In this document: piece by piece, positions 1-12,090 of the stretch
How the letters are laid out: each line of letters starts with the position of its first letter
Position numbering within the stretch: the stretch's first letter is position 1
Assembly: GCF_000264905.1 (NCBI RefSeq)
Contig: NW_006763145.1
Coordinates: forward strand, 1,347,347-1,411,346
Direction of reading: 5' to 3'
DNA: 64,000 bases
Origin: Stereum hirsutum FP-91666 SS1
Taxonomy: Eukaryota > Basidiomycota > Agaricomycetes > Russulales > Stereaceae
The notes under the pieces: generated by a model
Databases searched by the model: none
What the model was told of the DNA's origin: nothing
What the model saw: only the letters and a program-made list of their open reading frames with translations
Position numbers and translations under genes: made by a program

Positions 1-182
1 TGACGGAGACAGGCAGGTAGAGAGATGAGGAGAAGATGTGCAGGTGGAGGAGCTGTGAAAGGAGACAACGGTCGACGGTGATCATGGTAGTGGTTAGGAG
101 GTGGAGATGAAGGTGTCGTGCGAGACGGGAAAGCTCATAGGAGGCCTGGTCGGTAAGAAGACGTAGAGTACGTGGGAGTCCT

Positions 183-1764
183 TCACTGTCTGTTCCAAGA
201 CAGGAGGCTCATGTCTCCGAGACGTCTGAAGATGCAAGACATACGTGGTCAATGGTGTGCACCATGAGGATGAAAAAAACTATAACTAACCTTGGTTTCA
301 GGAGATGGCGGATGGTACCAAGGATAGCGAGCAAGACGAAGAGGGATGCAGCGGCGACGTATGCCCAACCCAAGAACGGGTTCTTCCCGCCAATCCACGA
401 AACCGTAGAGATGACAATGGATTTCGTACCCGAATACGGCTTAACAGGGAAGTCTATAACGGCCGTAAAAGTAGCGCCACACGCAAGTGCGCCATCAGTA
501 CACTGCCATGTCCGAGAGCACCGGGGAAGGAAGGAGCCACGTACTCATATAGGCCACGATCTGGTACGTCCCCGACTGGAGGGTGTCAGCATCGTTCCGC
601 GCCCAGAGCTTCGTGAACGTTGGTAGACCGGCCGTGCGCATCCAATTTTGGAAGTGTTCGTCGGATTTCAAGTCAGGAATGTTGGAATCGTTGTAGCCGT
701 CGGGGAACCTGAGAGCCCAGTTCGGTGGGGGTGCGAGGTTGGAAATATCTCCCGAGGGCTTTGTGACGTATTTCTTTGACTCTCCTGGCCATGCGATACC
801 GTTCTCGGAGAGGGTGTAGTTGGTAGTCGTGGTGGAGCTATCGGCGGGGTTGACGTTGGTGAGGTTGCTGAAAGTGTCTAGAGGCGTAGATTGCTTAGTT
901 TGCAAATTGCAAAGAAGATAAAAGTAGAAGGCGTACCATTGAATACTGAGTTAGCGATCAATCCGCAAGGATAGATGGCCTTCGTGGACGTCCCATCGTT
1001 GATCTCAGCCACGGGCTTACAATTCCCACTCTGCAAATCCGACGCGCTCCTCTCATCGCCCTTCAACTGGTCTGCATCATAACTCTGTACGTATCGCCTG
1101 TGGTTCTGGTAGAAGTTCGTGAGCTTGTAGTACAGGAGCACGGTCGGCTTGATGTCGTATGGGACGTCGAACTGGATGATGCACTGCTGTTGCTTGCTGA
1201 CGTCCGTCTGGGTCGTGTCATTGAAGAAGGCATATCTTGGTGCGGAGCTAGGCTGCTGATCGGATTCCGAGGCACTGAGGCGATAGTTGTATTTAGGGAC
1301 GGTGACGGCGTGGTTCGTGATGGCGTCCTGGAGATCTGTGGGACTTCCGCCAACGGTATCACACTGTGTGTAGTCGATAGTAATTTCTGTAACCTGAAAG
1401 CGTTGTACAACGTCAAGGATAAAGTCTGAGGTAGCAAGAGAATGCCAAGCGCACCAGACCACTGCCCCAGATGAGAAGGCCTCCTATAGGCGCGAAGAGG
1501 ATACCAATGATGAAGAACGTCGGAAGGACAGTTCGTGGTGTGAGAATAGGCTGCCAGGCCTTCAGTCTCTGCTGCTTAAATGCAGTATCTATACGAGAAA
1601 GTCCGACCGTTCAGTAGGCGGACGAGCGGGAAGTTACGGGCCACAGAGACTAGAATGGTAAGGGACGCACTTGCTGGTCTCCTCCAGCTACCCTTCTCCT
1701 TCTTAGGTTCAGAATCTGAACTTTGCTCAGACTTATTACTCTTCTTCCTGCCAAAAAGCGCCAT
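183..1764 (-). CDS. CDC50: CDC50/LEM3 family P4-ATPase (lipid flippase) beta subunit
   Basis: This is the non-catalytic subunit of type IV P-type ATPases, needed for exit of the flippase from the ER and for phospholipid translocation. The ATG is at 1764 and exon 1 (1671-1764) encodes a charged Lys/Ser-rich cytosolic tail. After an intron the hallmark [15 protein letters not shown] leads into a first membrane segment with [11 protein letters not shown]. The ectodomain carries [27 protein letters not shown] and [11 protein letters not shown], with several N-glycosylation sequons. A second membrane segment follows [21 protein letters not shown] last short exon, after an intron in KPR-RLGD, ends in [11 protein letters not shown], a typical family C-terminus. 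All family landmarks are present in order, so the gene looks intact. It is transcribed in the same direction as the acyltransferase behind it, 209 bases away. Confidence 0.93.
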
Positions 1765-1973
1765 GGTTCGTCTGAGTGAACTGAAAGGATGAAGGGAAGG
1801 TGAGGGTACGAGAGCAGGTGAGAGTTGAGGAGTGGGTGAGAGCTGTTGCCAGAGTTCGCCGAGCAGTGCCGCTCTTACACAGAATCTCCTTTACGTAACC
1901 GGCACAGGTCACCCTTTGCGCCACACCGTCTCTCCCGCGTTCACGCCACACATAAACGAACGGTCAGTCATCA

Positions 1974-3770
1974 TCAAGAAAACAAGCGCTCCGTATCTAA
2001 CAGGTCATCGTACAGTACATTCTCAATCTTCTCCTTCAGATGCTCTTGAATCCCAAAGCAGACGTCCACGTCCTCGCTTTCCCCTGAGCTTGCCGCACTC
2101 GAAATGGTGGGATTGGAAAGGTAAACTCTCAAATACCTATCTGTGACCCCCATGGTATAAAAGCACGCCGACTCTGGAACTCCAAAGCTCACATCTCTTC
2201 TGTTAATCCTGGTCGACACAGCGAGATTGCCATCAAAAGCTTTTGGCCAACGATAGGAGCTTAAAGACGAGACTTACGAAAGTTGCGAATTAACCGTCAT
2301 CATTCCAGGGACCACTTCGAAAAACATCGAGTGGTCTGTATTGGAAGCCTCGAGCATGGCATGGCTGGCCACTGACATCCATCTTCTCAGATTCTCGGCT
2401 TTACGGCTTTCGGATATGGAGTTGTGAATGGTGAGGGCCAGACCGCAGAGGTTATTCGAGAGTTGGGCAGGCCACGGAGGACATTTGGCCTAAGGGTCGA
2501 AAATGAGATCTTAGAAGGAGAAGTTCCGAGGTAAAGGAGAAGCTCACGATGTATATCTCGTTTCCGGCAAGGTTTGCGTCCGCAAAGGGAACATTAAGGT
2601 TGCGATACTTTAGTCAAAGTGAAGTCATCGCGAGTGAGCTCGAGCACGATACTCGAGAGAGGGAGGCTCACACTAGCAGCATTCGTCAGCGTCTCTATCG
2701 GACTCTCTAATACCTTATTCAGCGCCATCACAATCCACGCCGTCAACACATCCTGCCTCGACAGTTTCACCCTGTCATCCGTACTGCCGCCCTTAGAATT
2801 GCCTTCCGGCGCCCGATTCCCCACAAGAAGTTCATTCGCCTTCCTCTGCATTTGCCTCAGCTTGTAGCCCGGAACACAAACGTCGACGCGGACCACGCCT
2901 CTGTTCATCTCGGCGTATCGTGAGCCTAGCTCTGCGACAGGGTATGTCCGCTTGAGATGTGGCATTTGGTCTAGATACTCCTTCATGTCTTCATCAGTCG
3001 GGGGAGGAAATTGAGGTTTGCTGAATAATGGTAGTGGGTAAGGAGCATCGAGACGGAGGTAAAAGTTGGAGATGGTGTGCATGAAACGGTGAAGGACAGC
3101 TGCGTCGCCTACAATCGAGCATTCCTTCAGCGTAGCCCATACATTGGAGGCAAAGGTGAGCAAACCGAGGGTATGATGCCAAGATACTCCAATTGCCGTC
3201 CGTCTCTCCGTCAACGTTAGTTTAAACCTCAATAGAGATGTGTCTCCGTTCACAACAGGAATACCTTGGGGTGTAGCGCTCAGGAAAGGAGACAGATCGT
3301 CTTGGACTACGGGCGTAGGATTGGGCATCAGTTCATTGAACTCTTTCTCTCCGAGTGTGACGACTTTGAAAGGGACAGGCTGATTTGTGAGCTCAATCTA
3401 AAAGTGCAAGATATAAAAGGAGTGTACGGGGTGTTCAAATCAGAATCAGCTAGAGCCCCTAGTATAATGCAGAATGTGGCCCACCGACCAGATGTCTTCA
3501 TCTCGTCGTAGGCGTCCAGCGGCGTGCGGGTACAGCTGTAGAGATCTAGACACGGAGCGGGAGAAGTTCTCTGCATCGAGAATACGTTCGACGGTGTAAA
3601 CATTCTTGATCTAAAGAAACGAAAGAACAGATCGAGTCAGTGTCTCATTCGATCCAACAGAACGTCACGGACCTAGCACTCACAAAAGTCAACCACAGAT
3701 CATAACCTGGTAAAGGAACTGATATTTGGCTTTGAAGTATGGTCGGTAAGTATGGGTACAGGTATTTCAT
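1974..3770 (-). CDS. BAHD-like (transferase family) acyltransferase
   Basis: This is a CoA-dependent O/N-acyltransferase-like protein of the fungal transferase family that includes trichothecene 3-O-acetyltransferase. Several exons join in frame. An N-terminal part with LQLYPHAAGRL (the usual L..yP..AGRL) is followed by ELTNQPVPFKVV, then the active-site region GVSWHHTLGLLTF, then NLNVPFADANLAGNEIYI and a C-terminal half with WPAQLSNNLCGLALTIHNSI. The gene stops after LLDTERLFS. The catalytic His is present, but the Asp of HxxxD is replaced (H-T-L-G-L), so activity is uncertain. The start is uncertain: ATG at 3770 is the first clear one in frame and an upstream exon is possible. The acyl donor and acceptor cannot be read from the sequence. 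Confidence 0.8.
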
Positions 3771-4240
3771 GGTGGACACTTTCTCATCGAGTAGCCATAC
3801 GTACTGTATGTGTTGAATGTAGAGACTAGAGCGAAAGGACACTGATCAGTCCAAGATCGTCCATGCTTTGTCCATGCTCAGGAGATGTGGCCCTCGGTCA
3901 TTCTACCACGCCACGCGAATGGGCCACACCCCCTCCTCCTCATTAATGCATCCCCTCTTGAGAGACAGGCAGTCGAATCTTAACCACTCAAACACCTCCT
4001 GGGATTCCACCCAAAAAAAAATCTCAGACTCGTAGGTTGTCAAGCCAAACTACATCTGTTCGTAGTGGATCTCTCACTCTTCCCTCAGTACTAAACCCCG
4101 ACTCCACAAATCATGTTCCGCCTCAAAGGTTTCGACAGTTCTGACAAGAATGAAGTATCAATAACGTTAAAATCTGTATCTGAACGCATTACTAAGTAGT
4201 TAGCTACTAATATGCGTACCTTTGTCGCCGAGCCTCGAGA
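3771..4240. other. intergenic, no gene seen
   Basis: This stretch lies upstream of the acyltransferase and behind the unknown single-exon gene. It may hold a missed first exon of the acyltransferase, because reading frame stays open upstream of the chosen start to about 3840. Nothing else is recognisable. Confidence 0.5.
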
Positions 4241-4810
4241 TCAAGCAGAGTCCAAGAAAGTCCCCTTGTTGAAAGCCCTGTGCTGACTAACCGTCCCCAC
4301 GGGGCTGGGCCAGTAATGCTGCAGATCGTGTCTAGCCGCGTTGGCATCATCCTGCGAGATAATCTTGGCCTCCGAAAGATCTTGTGCGAGCGTGTATAGC
4401 CAGAACCTGCATCCCTCTCCTACTGGAGAAAATACATAGTTGTGTCTCCTCTTGGCGATGATGAGATTGAGTATCTCCGCTACGGTCGTTCTCGTAGTCG
4501 TGGTGGCGGCCACGACATGAACAACATCATCGGTCATGGCACATATCAAGGTGTCGACGATGATCATCGCCGGCTCGCCTGGGGAATTTGGAACCGCGTC
4601 GATACGAACAGACTGATTCTCCTCGATCTTGAGGAAAATGGACCAGTGGTTGGTGGGCGTAAGACCTTCTTCACCAGCGTTTTCTTCGTTAAGATAGGAA
4701 GCGAAGGAGATCGTCAATACTGCAGCGTCCAGACTGGTTTTCTTGAGGCCCATGGTACCCCAGTTGTCAGAGTGGGTGATAGTAGAGTAGACGGTGTCGG
4801 AGAGAGACAT
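4241..4810 (-). CDS. conserved-looking fungal protein, single exon, unknown function
   Basis: An uninterrupted frame of about 189 residues starts at MSLSDTVYS. I do not recognise a characterised family with certainty. The segment TNHWSIFLKI followed by SVRIDAVPN and MIIVDTL resembles a fungal domain of unknown function (possibly the one catalogued as DUF7770), often found as small soluble proteins. No signal peptide or membrane segment is seen. The gene is divergent from the FunK1 kinase, 239 bases apart. An in-frame upstream ATG at 4831 would add seven residues. Confidence 0.55.
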   Translation of the reverse strand: MSLSDTVYSTITHSDNWGTMGLKKTSLDAAVLTISFASYLNEENAGEEGLTPTNHWSIFLKIEENQSVRIDAVPNSPGEPAMIIVDTLICAMTDDVVHVVAATTTTRTTVAEILNLIIAKRRHNYVFSPVGEGCRFWLYTLAQDLSEAKIISQDDANAARHDLQHYWPSPVGTVSQHRAFNKGTFLDSA

Positions 4811-5049
4811 GATGACTAGGAGGGTGCACAAAGGTCGAACATAGAGACTCGGAAGGTAAGCGATATCACGGGGCCGTGGTCATCAAGATTGACAGATCTC
4901 GACTGACCGATCTTTTATTTGGTCTTGTTGAATTCAGAGGCTATCGCCTTCCGACGCAATATCAAATCCACACGAAGTGACTGCAACAGTTCTACACTGT
5001 GCCACACTTCAGGTGCGTCTGTAATATTTATTCGAAGACTCATACGAGT

Positions 5050-7143
5050 ATGTCTTTGGCCACCAGATTATCGAGGCTGATTTTCTACAAAGTCAATAGC
5101 CGGTCTACTGCGCACAGCAATGCTGCCCATGACTCGTTGCCTGCACACGGCGGGATGCCGAATGTGGAACACGGGGATTTTGACTGGTCGACAGGGAAAG
5201 AAAGTACTTTGTATAATCCATTTGTGTGTACTTCATCTTTATTCTGTGTCTACGACGTTCTGATTGTCTTGCAGATCGAGCACATGACTCCCTACCTCAA
5301 GAGCGGCTGGGTCTTTGTCAACACATCTAATCATGCAGATGCGGACGCTCGCAGTATTTTTGGGCCCCACGAAGTGAAACCCGATATCTCTCTCTATAGC
5401 CCCGATGCCATGCACGATCCAGGTCATCCTTACCAGGCAGCGAAGATGGAATCTTTCGGCGAATTCAAGGTGAACCCGAAAGATGAGCCTTTCTCCAAAG
5501 CTCCAGAATCGGATCAGATCGAGCACGACTCAGCTCAGGCTCGGCTCACACGCGGTCAACTCACGGTATATCACAACGCCATACAAGCCACTCAGCAGCG
5601 CACTCGCGTTTTCGCATTCTACATCCGCAGAGGATTATGTCGGCTGCTTTGCCACTCGCGCAGTGGTACCCAAGTCACGCCCTTATTCGACTGGACGACG
5701 ACCGACGACCTTTACACTTTCTTTTGGCGCCTCAGCCATGCTGATCGCGCCCTTCGCGGATTCGATACCACCTTCGAGCTTGTGTCAGACTCGGACGTCG
5801 AGGCACCTCGTGCACGCAAGTTTCTCGGTCTTCGGAACAACGTCCCTCTCTTCAAAGTCCGCGTCACCGACAGCGACTACTTCTACGTCTCCCAGCCTTT
5901 CACTCGCACTCATACGTACCCCGTCGGCCGCGGTACGCGCTGCTTCGTCGCGTACGATCCCGTCAACAAACGTCGGGTCATATTGAAGGATACTTGGCGG
6001 TACGGAGAGTACCTTCCTGAGCACGAGGTCTACAAAGTGCTTCGAGAGAGGGAAGTTCCAAATATCCTCGATGTCGTCGCGTCGGGAGATGGTGGAGGTC
6101 ATTTTCAGCGCTGTGGAGAGACTGAGACCCTCCGCACGCTTGTACACTATCGACTTGTTTTGAGTGAGGTTGGGAAAGCCCTGGTCAACTTTGGATCGAC
6201 TCATGAGTACGTGACCGCGGTCCGGGACGCGTTGATATGTTTGTCTCTTTCTTTCATTCGCTTTGCATATGACGCTGATGCCATAGAGCTGCCTCAGCCC
6301 ATCAGACAGCGTTTGAGAAGGGTGTACTCCACCGCGACATCTCGACTGGCAACATTATCATCGTCAACGGAGAAGGTCGTCTTATCGACTGGGAGTTCGC
6401 GAAAATATATGATTCGCCGCAACGAGCTAAGGAGCGCACGGTAAGTCGTGTTGATTGTTCTCTCTACTATCCGTTGTCTCAACATCGTGCAGGGTACACT
6501 GCAGTTCCTGTCGCTTGCCCTTCTCAGAGATCCGAACAAAGCTCATCACGTCACTGACGACATTGAATCCTTCCTATGGGTTCTTTTGTGGGTGGCAATC
6601 CGTCATGCGAGCAACTCCCTTACACCCGCAGAGCGTAGAGGCTGCCTGGCGCAATTCAACGTCTCTTCATCTCACTGGCGATTCAAACTGAGCTTGGTCC
6701 AAGGGGGTAGAGTCGCGATTGGAAGTAGGGTCGCTGGAATTCAGCTCGCCTCTGAACCATTAAAACATTGTCTAGGAACATTGGTAGATGAGCTTCATCA
6801 CGCGATCATAAGGAGAGAGAACGGTGCGAAAGACCACTGGTCAACACACGATTGGGTCCTGGGTGTTTTGGACGAGGCTTTGAAAAATGAGGAGTGGAAG
6901 AGGGCTATCGACCCTCAGCTGGATAATGAGGTGGCGGGGGACCCTAACGGCAAACCCTACGCACAGAGGAGCTTAAGCGAGTTGCGTTCCAGCGAGGTTA
7001 AGAGTAGAAAAAGACGCAGGGGAAGCGAAATGGTCAAGGAGGATGAGCTGGGCCCGGGCGACGAAGGGAATGAGGATGTCGGAGAGGGTGAAGATATTGA
7101 GTCATGTAAGAGGTTGAAGGTGATGAAGCATGCGGGTCACTAA
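5050..7143 (+). CDS. FunK1-type fungal protein kinase
   Basis: This is a kinase-like protein of the expanded fungal FunK1 family. ATG at 5050 is the first in frame. Four exons can be followed, with an intron ending at about 5274 before IEHMTPYLKSGWV, one at about 6235-6288, and one in KERT-GTLQFLS. The N-terminal half has the family's variable fold with a late YEVYKVLRE-like helix (EHEVYKVLRERE). The catalytic loop reads GVLHRDISTGNIII, followed by the metal-binding LIDWEFAK (D-W in place of DFG) and GTLQFLSLALLRD. The C-terminus is basic and acidic with SRKRRRGSE, a possible nuclear signal. Substrates of this family are poorly known. The exact donor of the second intron is uncertain. Confidence 0.88.
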
Positions 7144-7930
7144 TATGCAGAAGGTCAGACTGCTGTTGAGGATAATTGTATTATACCCTGTTGCTCGACC
7201 CAAAAGTCGTTCTGGAAGAGGGAGAGTCACTGTTTTGCAGGACGCCGAGAGAAGTAAACTTCAATTGACAGACTGTTTCGACTTATAAATGAAATGTTGG
7301 AGATAATGAGACAGGAAACAGGGACTGGGTCAACCCACCGTTCCCAGGACCAAGCTCTATGTTAACCGCCAGTTTATTTTCAGTCTGGCACTTCTTCTGC
7401 CTTCATCATGCTCAGCGGTCCATCGACTTCGTGAACGCCATCACAAATAGGCCACAGAGGTATTGCCTCTCCTCCCACTCACTCGTATCATAACTCCATC
7501 TCTCGGACGAACAGCCAGTTTAAAGGATTCAAGATTCACAAGTTCTCAGATCATTGTATGTCAAGTATCTAAAAGCAGACCAAGAAGAAAAAGACACGAG
7601 TATCAACGCGGGAGCACAGGAGACAACATCCAAACAAAGCTGGTAAACATCATGCATCATTGCCATGTACATCACGCAACCTCCGTTACATATCCCATAC
7701 ACTCATATGCATCCAAGACGCATAAGCTACCCATAAACCATCCTATGCGACTGTCGAAGGTACGCGCGTCGAATAAGTAGCACCCACACCGAATGTGCTT
7801 GGTCCGACATGAGCGTACGGCGCAAGACAAAAAATTCGCCGCATATGGCATACCATATAATCATGTATCATGACATACCCCTTCTGTCCCGAAAATTGTG
7901 AACCGGAAAACTATCGCTCTTCTGTCATTG
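7144..7930. other. convergent 3' region, no gene seen
   Basis: This stretch lies between the stop codons of the FunK1 kinase (+) and the RCO1-like gene (-). It is AT-richer than the flanking genes, with only short open frames that lack family similarity. It probably consists of two 3' untranslated regions. Confidence 0.6.
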
Positions 7931-10900
7931 CTATTGCATATCCCCATCCACTCTCGAGAGCGAAGTCGAAGTCGAAGCCGGCGTCGAATCTTGTCTCCTC
8001 AACGACCTCCTCGGTCTCGCCGCCACACCAGCACCATTAACTTTGCTCGCAGCAGCACCCGTGCTGGACGAACCAGCACCTGACGTAGACTTGAAGTTCG
8101 AGTTCGAATTCGCATGAGTCGCATGAGCACCGAAATTGATGTCCGCGAGACGAGGCAGACGTATCTTGAGGGATGTAGAGGACGACGAGGGAACGGCTGA
8201 TATTGATGGAGTAGGTTTCGAGGGTGAGGAAATCGATGCAGATGTGTTCGTAGGAGCAGGTACAGGGGCCGAGGCGGATGTCGAAGCCGCAGCGGCAGCG
8301 CGTGCTGCTCTACCTTTAGATCCTGAGGCTGCCGCTTTCTTGGGGGTCAGAGGGGAAGTAGGTATAAGAGGCTCTTTCTCCTCCTTTTTCGTACGAGTTC
8401 TTGTAGGCTTCTTGACTGCTGAAGCCGGGGGAGGTGTATCGACGTCCATTGGCACGGGTTGTTGTGAGGTAGACGCCACAGGAGCGGTCTCGTCAGCCGA
8501 GTCATTGAGGTCCAGTGCGATGACCTTGAATAAAGGAGTATTTCGTCAGAGACACGATAGTGAGTATTACGGCGAACAAGTCTTACATATTTGACATCAC
8601 GCTTTGAGGCTCGAGCGGGCTGCTTACGTTCCGGTGCAGCAGGCGCACTGGCAGACTCCTGTCCTTCTGCCTGAGCCTGAGCCACCGACTGGCGTTTAGT
8701 CTGGCGTTTCGCTCTCTGGTTGCGCATAGGCGGTATCACGACGGTGCACGGTTCGGACTTTACCACGATGGATGAGCCTGCAATTGGTGGGGCTGAAGCG
8801 GGCTCAGGATTGCTTGGTTCCGTGGCCTTGCGTGCTTGAGGCTTGGTGAGATTGACAGTGATACGTGAGCTATTTGAGTTGGTACGACGATTGATGATGG
8901 TGGGTCGTTGGGTACTGGTTTGAGGGCTGGTATTGGTAGCGTGGTTGAGCCCGTTCTGCGTGGGCTGAGTTGTGCTAGTGGAAGGTTGAGCAGGTCCGGG
9001 TTGTGACTCTGACGTGATTTTGGTCGCAGACATGTCCACCAACAGCTAGAATGAAGGATGAGTAAGTGTGAGAGATTGCATGTGTATGAGGGCGTACCAA
9101 AGCTAGACGCAAATCTTCGGTGTCCAAGGTGCTCACAGACGGGCGTGGGTGTGGTGTTTGAGAAGGCGCAGGGGTTTCGTCTTCGAGAGCACTGAGGGAC
9201 GTCAAGGGAGAAGACGTGATGCTATCGAGGCCAGAGCGGCTAGAAACACATCTTCAGTCCCATTATCCTCGTGATGACTCTGAATGAAACTTACTATGCC
9301 ATAGGGTTACGATCCTTATTGATCTTATGCCAGAAGTCCAGTACGACTGTACGTTCCGGAATGCGATAACGTCGACCATTGATGAATACCTCGTCAACAG
9401 GAACTTTGTCGTGTGTCGAAGTTGGTTCAATCGGCTCGCTGATCTCGATGTTCCCATTGTTGAGTTGTCCAGGTTTCGCGATATCGATCGGCGCAGCATT
9501 CTGTTTTGGTATTCGCGGCTTGTGTCGCTATAAATGGCGTCAATCAAAAGCGGAGACACAGAGATGTGGGCAAGAAAGACCCACGAAGGCGTGTTCTGCG
9601 TGATTGGGGCACATCCATTTCGTATCCAACGGAGGCATGGTCAACAACGGAGGGTCGACACAATCGAGATGCCAATGAAGAGAGCAGTAGTCGCAGGAGA
9701 CGATGCTCTTCCACTGCTCGGAGACCGAAGGCTGAGTGGAAGCCCGTCGAGGACGCTTGGATACGGGAGCGGTAACAGCCATTCCATCTGGAAGTGCAGA
9801 AAATCCACAACGGAAGCAGAGAACGGGGGCACCATTGCGGTCCTTTGTACGATAGGGATCACGATCTTCCAGCTGACCATGTCGACTAGAAGAAGACAAG
9901 GAACAGAGCGTTATCAACGCGCAATACTATGGATTGTGGTGATAGAGTTGCTTACTTGAGACGTGGAGGCTTGATGAGCGTCGTGTCCACGTAACCGCCC
10001 CGTGTGCTCGCAGCGACTGATTTGGGAGATTCTGAGCCTCTCGGCGAGGAAAAAAGCTATGGACAATAACTCACCTCCTTTGAAGAACGTGCGGATATCA
10101 TCGGGGAGTTGGAACTCTGTCGGGGTGCTATTTAGAACGTGTTGGACCAAAGGAGCCATGAAGGAATTCAGCGGCGGTTTTGGTGGCGGATGCTGCGACG
10201 AGAGCAGTCAGGACAGACGAAATCGACGGTATCAAGCTGTCGTTCTCACCTGGCGAAGCTTGCAAGAAGGACAGTACCATCGATTTTCACCCTCTGGGAC
10301 ATCGGACACATCCATTGGTGGGTCGAGGCAGATGAGGTGATAAGCGCGAGGGCAGCCATCGCAGTAGACCAAAGAGCCCAGAGACCGACATGCAGAGCAG
10401 TGGTCCTCGTTACGCTTCAAGGCCAACCCATTATCACAACCTGAGCACTCTTGAAGCTGGGAGAATACTCACATGCGAAAAGGAAGGCTCCGACAACTGT
10501 TGCAACGTCACCGTCATCGGCTCCTCCTTGATCCTCACGGCCGCCTTTTCCTTCCCCTTCCCCTTGTCCTTCCTTTGAGGTCGTGCGCTTGAAGACGGAG
10601 GCATAGATATCTCCTCGACGAGGTTTGGGGAAGAGTTTGATCTTGAGAGAACGGGGCCGTCAGAGTCCTGCGCGAGGACGTGATCACCATCGGGAAGCTC
10701 CAAAGCAGCCACTCCGTCACCGCTGGCGACGGCAGTATCCGCACCATGGCCGACGGCGTTGAGACTGCGTGCAGACGCCCGCTGAGGACGTTGACCAGCT
10801 AGCCTGCTCATCGAGAAGCACGTCATGAGTCACGCAAGACGGATTTGAACGCACCGACAAGGGTTCCCCATGGAAAATTGTCGAAGATGACACAAACAGG

Positions 10901-11322
10901 CCCCAAAGAATGATGAGAGTCGCAAAGGCGTCGTCAGCGGTTGCACGACAGACAAAGCTCATGAAGGACAGAACGAGCATAACGCACCCTTTGTCTACCC
11001 TCGCACGCTTGCGTCTAGGGCCATCCACCTCCAAGTTAGCTTCGAGTATACCCGTACCAGTGACCGGTGCAGCCGCCATCCCAGCGTACGAAGTTCCTGG
11101 ATCGTGCTGAGGAAGAAAAGACACGAGTGGAGCGTATTTCTTAGAGTCTCTTCTGGCAGCCGTTTGCTTCACAGAGGCCACTTGGGGTGGACCAGGCAAG
11201 ATCTCTGTCGCCAGGCTCGGGTCGCCCGAATCCTGGCCAGCTCGTGGCTGCTGCAGAACTGGAGCACCTGCCAGCAGGTAAACGGGTACGGTACGAGAGC
11301 CGCCAGTCGCCAGAGATGTCAT
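7931..11322 (-). CDS. RCO1: Rco1-like double PHD-finger protein, Rpd3S histone deacetylase complex subunit
   Basis: This is a chromatin protein of the small Rpd3 complex, which binds methylated nucleosomes in transcribed genes and restrains cryptic initiation. The ATG is at 11322. The order of elements matches Rco1: a Lys/Arg-rich N-terminus (GPRRKRARVDK); PHD1 with CSACRSLGSLVYCDGCPRAY and WYCPSCK; a linker FMAPLVQHVLNSTPTEFQLP leading to DDIRTFFKG; PHD2 with CFRCGF, SCDYCSLHWHLDCVDPP and WMCPNH; then VFINGRRYRIPERTVVLDFW. The C-terminal third is low-complexity Ser/Ala/Pro and Lys-rich, with SLKIRLPRL. About ten exons are spliced together here, and the small introns were placed only approximately. 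An in-frame ATG 66 bases upstream is an alternative start. Confidence 0.85.
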
Positions 11323-12090
11323 CGATCTGAGCAGACTTGATAAGTGCGAGTGTGAGAGCGCGTTTTGAGGAAAGCAAAGAGAACGCAAGAGGCGCTGCGC
11401 GGGCGCTGTGAAGGGGGTAAGGAGAGAACAGTGCCAAATCTAACTATGCGATTGGACGACAGTGGCTACCCCCGCCAGCCTTGCTCATCGTACTGCACAT
11501 CATAGACTATTTCATATAGCTACACCGGACAACGCCCATGAATACGTATATACAATTATTTATACATTTTCCGTTCTAACTCTCGCTCTGCCTGAGGAAA
11601 ACTGCCTGTTCGATGTCCGTTGCTCGCAACTCGCGTCTGCGAGCCGACATCCCAACCAGAGACACAGCCCTATATCCACATGCGTAGTATCAGCGTATTT
11701 CATACAGTGAAAGAAGGATGATACTCACTGAGTTTGATCAGCACTGCCGACCGAAGACAACCAGCGTCGTGCGGGAACCGGCTGAAGCTGAGACTCAAGA
11801 ACGTGGGCTTTCCGCTGGAAGTAAGGTTACAGCGTGGAGCTCTGGCATAGAATAACCAGCATCATGGGTTCCCAAGGTGGATGACCTTTGTCGTCGGACG
11901 AACAAGGATTCTATATCCTGAAATTCAAGGAGACAGATGGGCACACAATGGACGCACGATGCCATTCTTGATAGTCAAACAGGATACACACAGGGTGTCG
12001 ACAACTAGAACAAAGATGATACTGTCCCTGTCTTCAGCTTGTTCCGCCCTGACACGCACAGGCTATCTGCACTCACAGAAGTATCACGTC
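11323..12090. other. intergenic, RCO1 promoter and GPAT 3' region
   Basis: Both flanking genes point left, so this stretch holds the promoter of the RCO1-like gene and the 3' end of the acyltransferase. No coding potential with family similarity was seen, and no clear TATA element was found. Confidence 0.5.

Noticed and set aside
8136..8594. Open frame of 152 codons on the plus strand
   Set aside because: It is the shadow of the Ala/Ser-rich C-terminal exon of the RCO1-like gene.
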